In this document: positions 5,672 through 8,855 of the stretch, piece by piece
Position numbering within the stretch: the stretch's first letter is position 1
How the letters are laid out: every line of letters starts with the position of its first letter
Assembly (NCBI GenBank): GCA_023144875.1
Contig: JAGLEW010000003.1
Location: 1-8,855, forward strand
Length of the DNA stretch: 8,855 bases
From: Methylococcales bacterium
GTDB lineage: Bacteria; Pseudomonadota; Gammaproteobacteria; Methylococcales; Methylomonadaceae
Direction of reading: 5' to 3'
The notes under the pieces: generated by a model
Told to the model about the DNA's origin: nothing
The model's database searches: none
What the model saw: only the letters and a program-made list of their open reading frames with translations
Position numbers and translations under genes: made by a program

Positions 5672-6730
5672 TTAAAAGGTTTTAACCGTAAACGAAGGTT
5701 GCTTTTCGTTTGGTTGAGTTTCTGTGGCATTTTCCCAAACGTTCTGAGGCGCTTCTTCTTCAACCGTATCATCCCAGATATTGTCGGCTGGTGGGGTTGA
5801 TTCTTTGGTAGGCTCAGGTTGAACGCTATCAGCCCAGATATTTTCGACCACATTATCTGTTACAACGGTTTCTTCCATAACCACTTTTTCAGTGACAATA
5901 CCTCGAATAGCCGTTAGGTATTCATTTTCATGTAAGCCCCATGTTAATTCGCCATCGGTACTCAGCGTTTTTACTCCTGTTTCAGAGAAAATAACTTCAA
6001 TTATTAACTCATAAAGGTCGGCATTTTCCCCTGTTAATTTGGCCGAAAGTGCGGCAATTGGCAAGGCGCGTGCTTTTGTACCAGTGAGTGCATTCAAAGA
6101 AGATTTAGGGGATTCACCTAAGGTATTGACATAACAATGATACTCAATACTTACATCTGCTGGTTTTTCTGGCCAATGAATGGCAAAACTCTCAATGCGC
6201 CAATCTTTTTCAGGGTTCCCTAAGGCTTCGCCTGCGGCTAACTGAACATCTCCTTGCCACTGAACATGCCCTGAAAAAGCTAAAGGATAATCTTTTTCAG
6301 TTGGTGTAGCTGCTTCCTCCGATTCAGGAGTTTTATCCGTTAGTACGGCTGTTTCCGTTTCTACGGTTGGAGAAATTGCTTCCACAGGTTCGGGTGCTGT
6401 ATCCGTTGTTACTGTGTTTTCAGATAACAAAGGTTTGGCTTCAAATTTTATTTCAGCGCTTTTACACGCTGGTGTGATAAAAATTCCGACAGTGACTTCC
6501 GCTGATTCACCAACAACACGTACGACCACCGAATCATTCGGTTTATTTAAAAAACCTTCATGACTTGGATCTTGGAATAACAATGAGACTTGAGAGTTAA
6601 CCTGTCCCATAGGTATGGCGATATTGACTAACGGTGGATTCTCTATATCAACCGCATCAAGATACGACAATAAGTGCAACCCTGTTGATAAACGTAGGTT
6701 TTTTGATTCAATAGCTTTTAATTCAGACAT
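5672..6730 (-). CDS. Unassigned acidic multi-domain protein with ClosW-like repeats and an N-I/V-W motif tail
   Basis: I do not recognise this 352-residue protein as a named family. There is no signal peptide or membrane segment, so a cytosolic place is likely unless another export route is used. Residues 1-98 look beta-rich (LRLSTGLHLL, VNIAIP, SVVVRVVG, VTVGIFITP). Residues 99-148 are a T/E/P-rich linker. Residues 149-279 contain three units of about 45-49 residues (around 151-187, 198-232 and 245-279). Each is shaped like V...G....G..L.G......I.A..., which resembles the 'hydrophobic W' (ClosW) repeat in degenerate form. Residues 285-352 form an acidic, probably disordered tail with ENIWADSV, DNIWDDTV and QNVWENAT. 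The start ATG has a good AAGGA five bases upstream (revcomp of 6736-6740). It is monocistronic here, convergent with the pilU pair and divergent from uup. ClosW repeats are known mainly from surface-associated proteins, so a surface or adhesion role is possible but unproven. The reading frame itself is secure. Confidence 0.85.
   Translation of the reverse strand: MSELKAIESKNLRLSTGLHLLSYLDAVDIENPPLVNIAIPMGQVNSQVSLLFQDPSHEGFLNKPNDSVVVRVVGESAEVTVGIFITPACKSAEIKFEAKPLLSENTVTTDTAPEPVEAISPTVETETAVLTDKTPESEEAATPTEKDYPLAFSGHVQWQGDVQLAAGEALGNPEKDWRIESFAIHWPEKPADVSIEYHCYVNTLGESPKSSLNALTGTKARALPIAALSAKLTGENADLYELIIEVIFSETGVKTLSTDGELTWGLHENEYLTAIRGIVTEKVVMEETVVTDNVVENIWADSVQPEPTKESTPPADNIWDDTVEEEAPQNVWENATETQPNEKQPSFTVKTF
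5723..5845 (-). repeat. Three copies of an [EDQ]-N-[IV]-W-[ADE]-[DN]-[STA] motif
   Basis: At residues 296-303 (ENIWADSV), 316-323 (DNIWDDTV) and 329-336 (QNVWENAT) of the unassigned protein. The spacers are rich in Pro, Glu and Thr. The pattern looks like repeated short linear binding motifs in a disordered tail rather than a folded domain. The spacing is irregular (20 and 13 residues), and the DNA copies are diverged. Confidence 0.75.
5894..6286 (-). repeat. Three degenerate ClosW ('hydrophobic W')-like units
   Basis: Units near residues 151-187 (HVQWQGD...GEALG...WRIESFAIHW), 198-232 (HCYVNTLG...NALTGTKARALPIAALSAKL) and 245-279 (EVIFSETG...GELTWG...YLTAIRGIV) share order and spacing. The ALTGTKARALPIAAL stretch is the closest to the usual ClosW AGT.G..LR.EA. 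pattern. The name-giving Trp is kept only in unit 1 or shifted. Judged by eye only. Confidence 0.4.
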
Positions 6731-6735
6731 ATTTT

Positions 6736-6740
6736 TCCTT
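6736..6740 (-). promoter_or_regulatory. Ribosome binding site of the unassigned acidic protein
   Basis: AAGGA on the minus strand, five bases before the ATG at 6730. It is the clearest Shine-Dalgarno match in the window and fixes the start. Confidence 0.75.
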
Positions 6741-6794
6741 GTAAAGAAGACAATAAGTACGATAAAAAATGGTAGTAATGATTACAACCCCTCT

Positions 6795-6824
6795 ATTATA
6801 AGTTTTTAGCTTATAATGCGTCAT
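6795..6824. promoter_or_regulatory. Divergent promoter region with an inverted repeat carrying TATAAT on both strands
   Basis: ATTATAAG (6795-6802) and CTTATAAT (6810-6817) form a perfect eight-base inverted repeat around a seven-base centre. It gives TATAAT on the plus strand (6812-6817, towards uup) and on the minus strand (revcomp of 6795-6800, towards the acidic protein). The minus-strand -10 has a 4/6 -35, ATGACG (revcomp of 6819-6824), at 18-base spacing. No convincing -35 is seen for the plus-strand copy. The two promoters would overlap, so firing of one should interfere with the other. Confidence 0.5.
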
Positions 6825-6845
6825 TTATTTTAGCCAACAACCTTC

Positions 6846-8738
6846 ATGCCTTTATTACAATTATCCAATGTTTCCATTGCCTATGGAACTCACGCCTTAT
6901 TAGATAAGGCTAACTTTCAATTAGACGCGGGTGAAAGCGTCGGGCTTCTAGGGCGTAATGGTGAAGGTAAATCTACGATGATGAAAATTATTGCGGGTAA
7001 TATTTTGGCCGATGAGGGTGAAATTTGGCGACAACCTGAATTAAAACTCGCATGGCTAGAACAAGCACCAACGCTAACCGATGGCATGAGTATTTATGAT
7101 GCCGTTGCCGAAGGCTTAGGTGATTTAGGACATTGGATCAGTCGTTATCATCATTTATCCATGCACATGGAGGCGACAGATGAAAAAGCGTTAGAAGAAT
7201 TAGGTAATTTACAACACCAGCTTGAAACTCATAATGGCTGGCATTTTCAGCAACGGGTTGAGTCAACCTTGAGTAAATTAAATTTACCTGCCGATGTAAA
7301 GGTTGATAGTTTATCGGGTGGCTGGAAACGTCGAGTCGCATTAGCACAAGCCTTAGTCATAGAACCTGATGTTTTGTTACTCGATGAGCCGACCAATCAC
7401 CTTGATTTTGAAAGTATTCATTGGTTGGAAGAACAGGTCAGCCAATTTAAAGGGGCGGTGTTATTCGTAACGCATGATCGGTCTTTTTTACAAAAACTAG
7501 CAACTCGGATTGTTGATTTAGATCGAGGAAAACTGGTGTCATGGCAAGGTAATTATCAGGACTATTTGCGCCGAAAAGCGGCTTTTTTAGAAGAAGAAGC
7601 CAATCAAAATGCTGAGTTTGATAAAAAATTAGCGCTGGAAGAAACATGGATTCGACAAGGGGTTAAGGCTCGACGAACTCGTAATGAAGGACGTGTTAGA
7701 GCGTTAGAGCAATTACGTCGTGAACGCTCAGAACGGCGTAACACACAAGGCACCAGTAAATTAACGCTAGGCGCGGCAGATGCTTCGGGGAAAAAAGTCA
7801 TTGAAGTGGATAATATTAGCTTTCAATACGATGAAAAAATTATTATTAAAAACTTTTCTACGCTTATTCAGCGTGGGGATAAAATTGGTTTAATTGGTGC
7901 AAATGGCAGTGGAAAATCAACATTTTTAAAACTGCTATTACAACAGCTTACGCCGACAGAGGGTGAAATTAGTCAAGGGACAAAGCTTGAAATAGCTTAC
8001 TTTGACCAACTGCGTGAGCAATTAGATCCAGAAATCACGGTGGCAGATTCAGTCGCACAAGGCAGTGACTTTATTGAAATAGGAGGAAATAAACGTCATG
8101 TTATGTCTTATTTATCCGATTTTCTTTTCAGCCCTGCACGCGCTCGATCACCTGTAAAAAGTTTATCAGGGGGCGAAAAAAATAGATTACTATTGGCGAA
8201 ATTATTTACTCGCCCTGCCAATTTAATCGTGATGGATGAGCCGACCAATGATTTAGATTTAGAAACCTTAGAATTATTAGAAGCTAAATTAGTCAATTTT
8301 AACGGTACGGTGTTATTAGTCAGTCATGATCGAGCCTTTTTGGATAATGTGGTGACCAGTGTGTTGATTTTTGATGGAACAGGGCATATTAATGAGTTTA
8401 TTGGTGGCTATAGTGATTGGTCATTGCATCATCAACAACAACGAAAAGCACAACAGGCACAGGAAAAAACAAAAAGTAATTTAAAAAAATCGAAAGCTAA
8501 TACAGACAACCCTAAAAAAATCACCTATAAGCAACAGCAAACATTGGATGCCTTGCCTGAAAAAATTGATCAATTAGAACAATCACAACAGGCATTAAAT
8601 GAAAAAATTAACGCGCCCACTTTTTACCAGCAATCAAAACAAATAACCAGACAAGTATTACATGAATTACAAGAAACGGAGCAAAAATTAGAACAGGCTT
8701 ACCAGCTTTGGGATAAACTTGATGCCTTAAGTTTATGA
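6846..8738 (+). CDS. uup: Uup, ABC-F family ATPase
   Basis: A 630-residue soluble protein with two ABC domains and no membrane segments, close in length and sequence to E. coli Uup (about 635 aa). Domain 1 has Walker A GRNGEGKST (36-44), signature LSGGW (156-160), Walker B VLLLDE (176-181) and switch His210. The interdomain linker carries the highly conserved EETWIRQGVKARRTRNEGR (265-283). Domain 2 has GANGSGKST (351-359), LSGGE (440-444), LIVMDE (460-465) and His494. A Lys-rich stretch and a coiled-coil C-terminal domain (about 555-630) match the Uup nucleic-acid-binding tail. Uup is linked to ribosome or translation quality control and to suppression of transposon precise excision; the exact role is still debated. 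Both ATP sites look intact. ATG 6846 gives the family N-terminus, although no strong Shine-Dalgarno precedes it. It is transcribed divergently from the unassigned acidic gene. Confidence 0.96.
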   Translation: MPLLQLSNVSIAYGTHALLDKANFQLDAGESVGLLGRNGEGKSTMMKIIAGNILADEGEIWRQPELKLAWLEQAPTLTDGMSIYDAVAEGLGDLGHWISRYHHLSMHMEATDEKALEELGNLQHQLETHNGWHFQQRVESTLSKLNLPADVKVDSLSGGWKRRVALAQALVIEPDVLLLDEPTNHLDFESIHWLEEQVSQFKGAVLFVTHDRSFLQKLATRIVDLDRGKLVSWQGNYQDYLRRKAAFLEEEANQNAEFDKKLALEETWIRQGVKARRTRNEGRVRALEQLRRERSERRNTQGTSKLTLGAADASGKKVIEVDNISFQYDEKIIIKNFSTLIQRGDKIGLIGANGSGKSTFLKLLLQQLTPTEGEISQGTKLEIAYFDQLREQLDPEITVADSVAQGSDFIEIGGNKRHVMSYLSDFLFSPARARSPVKSLSGGEKNRLLLAKLFTRPANLIVMDEPTNDLDLETLELLEAKLVNFNGTVLLVSHDRAFLDNVVTSVLIFDGTGHINEFIGGYSDWSLHHQQQRKAQQAQEKTKSNLKKSKANTDNPKKITYKQQQTLDALPEKIDQLEQSQQALNEKINAPTFYQQSKQITRQVLHELQETEQKLEQAYQLWDKLDALSL

Positions 8739-8760
8739 CTTTAAAGCTTTCGAGAGTACG

Positions 8761-8855
8761 ATGGATAAAATAAATTTACTTTATGTTAAAAACATTATTA
8801 GCCGAGAAAAAAAAACGCCTGAACAACAGGTCACTTTTTTTATCATGGTTGAAAA
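8761..8855 (+). CDS. Start of an unrecognised reading frame, cut by the right edge
   Basis: From ATG 8761 the frame stays open for 31 codons to the window end, reading MDKINLLYVKNIISREKK and onward to FFIMVE. It starts 22 bases after the uup stop in the same direction. GAGAG (8752-8756) four bases upstream is a weak binding site. The mix of hydrophobic and Lys-rich segments looks protein-like, but the fragment is too short to name a family. It may be cotranscribed with uup. Confidence 0.5.
   Translation, partial: MDKINLLYVKNIISREKKTPEQQVTFFIMVE

Noticed and set aside
8819..8831. CCTG-AACAA-CAGG next to a nine-base A-run (T-run on the minus strand), as a minus-strand terminator
   Set aside because: The stem is only four base pairs, and it lies inside a plus-strand reading frame. 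No minus-strand gene can be seen ending here.
1..8855. Mobile element, prophage, CRISPR or defence island
   Set aside because: No transposase, integrase, tRNA, direct-repeat array or nuclease-type gene is seen. Apart from the unassigned acidic protein and the cut-off frame at the right edge, the genes belong to recognised families and overall composition looks uniform.

Overview
The window looks like a chromosomal segment of a fairly AT-rich gammaproteobacterium. Evidence is the Uup protein (very close to the enterobacterial/pseudomonad form), the PilU-type type IV pilus ATPases, and the argJ start. A sulfur-oxidiser or methanotroph lineage (Thiotrichales/Methylococcales-like) is a guess from gene style and low GC, not shown by the sequence. 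There is no sign of a phage, insertion sequence, CRISPR array or RNA gene. Coding density is high, and no gene-free stretch exceeds about 130 bases.

Region 1 (1-2748, minus strand) is a very compact four-gene operon. In transcription order it holds a PP-loop tRNA-thiolation-type enzyme with a C-terminal NFACT-R-like domain, a TusA-type sulfur carrier (ATGA overlap), a cation diffusion facilitator (TAATG overlap), and argJ (4-base gap, running off the left edge). The first two genes plausibly form a sulfur-relay pair: TusA carries a persulfide and the PP-loop enzyme adenylates and thiolates RNA. The CDF exporter and the arginine gene are coupled to them translationally, without an obvious biochemical link.

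Region 2 (2879-5663, plus strand) holds two tandem type IV pilus retraction ATPases, both closer to PilU than to PilT, followed by a good intrinsic terminator. The first is an ordinary PilU with a short tail. The second is longer (508 aa) because it carries an extra, degenerate copy of the N-terminal PilT/PilU domain joined by a charged linker. This is the most unusual architecture in the window.

Region 3 (5672-6730, minus strand) is a convergent gene for a 352-aa protein I cannot assign. It has an N-terminal beta-rich part, an acidic T/E/P-rich linker, a central region with three degenerate units resembling the 'hydrophobic W' (ClosW) repeat, and a disordered acidic tail carrying three copies of an N-[IV]-W motif.

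Region 4 (6846-8738, plus strand) is uup, an ABC-F ATPase, transcribed divergently from region 3. The shared 115-base intergenic region contains an inverted repeat that places a perfect TATAAT on each strand. After uup, the first 31 codons of an unrecognised reading frame run off the right edge.
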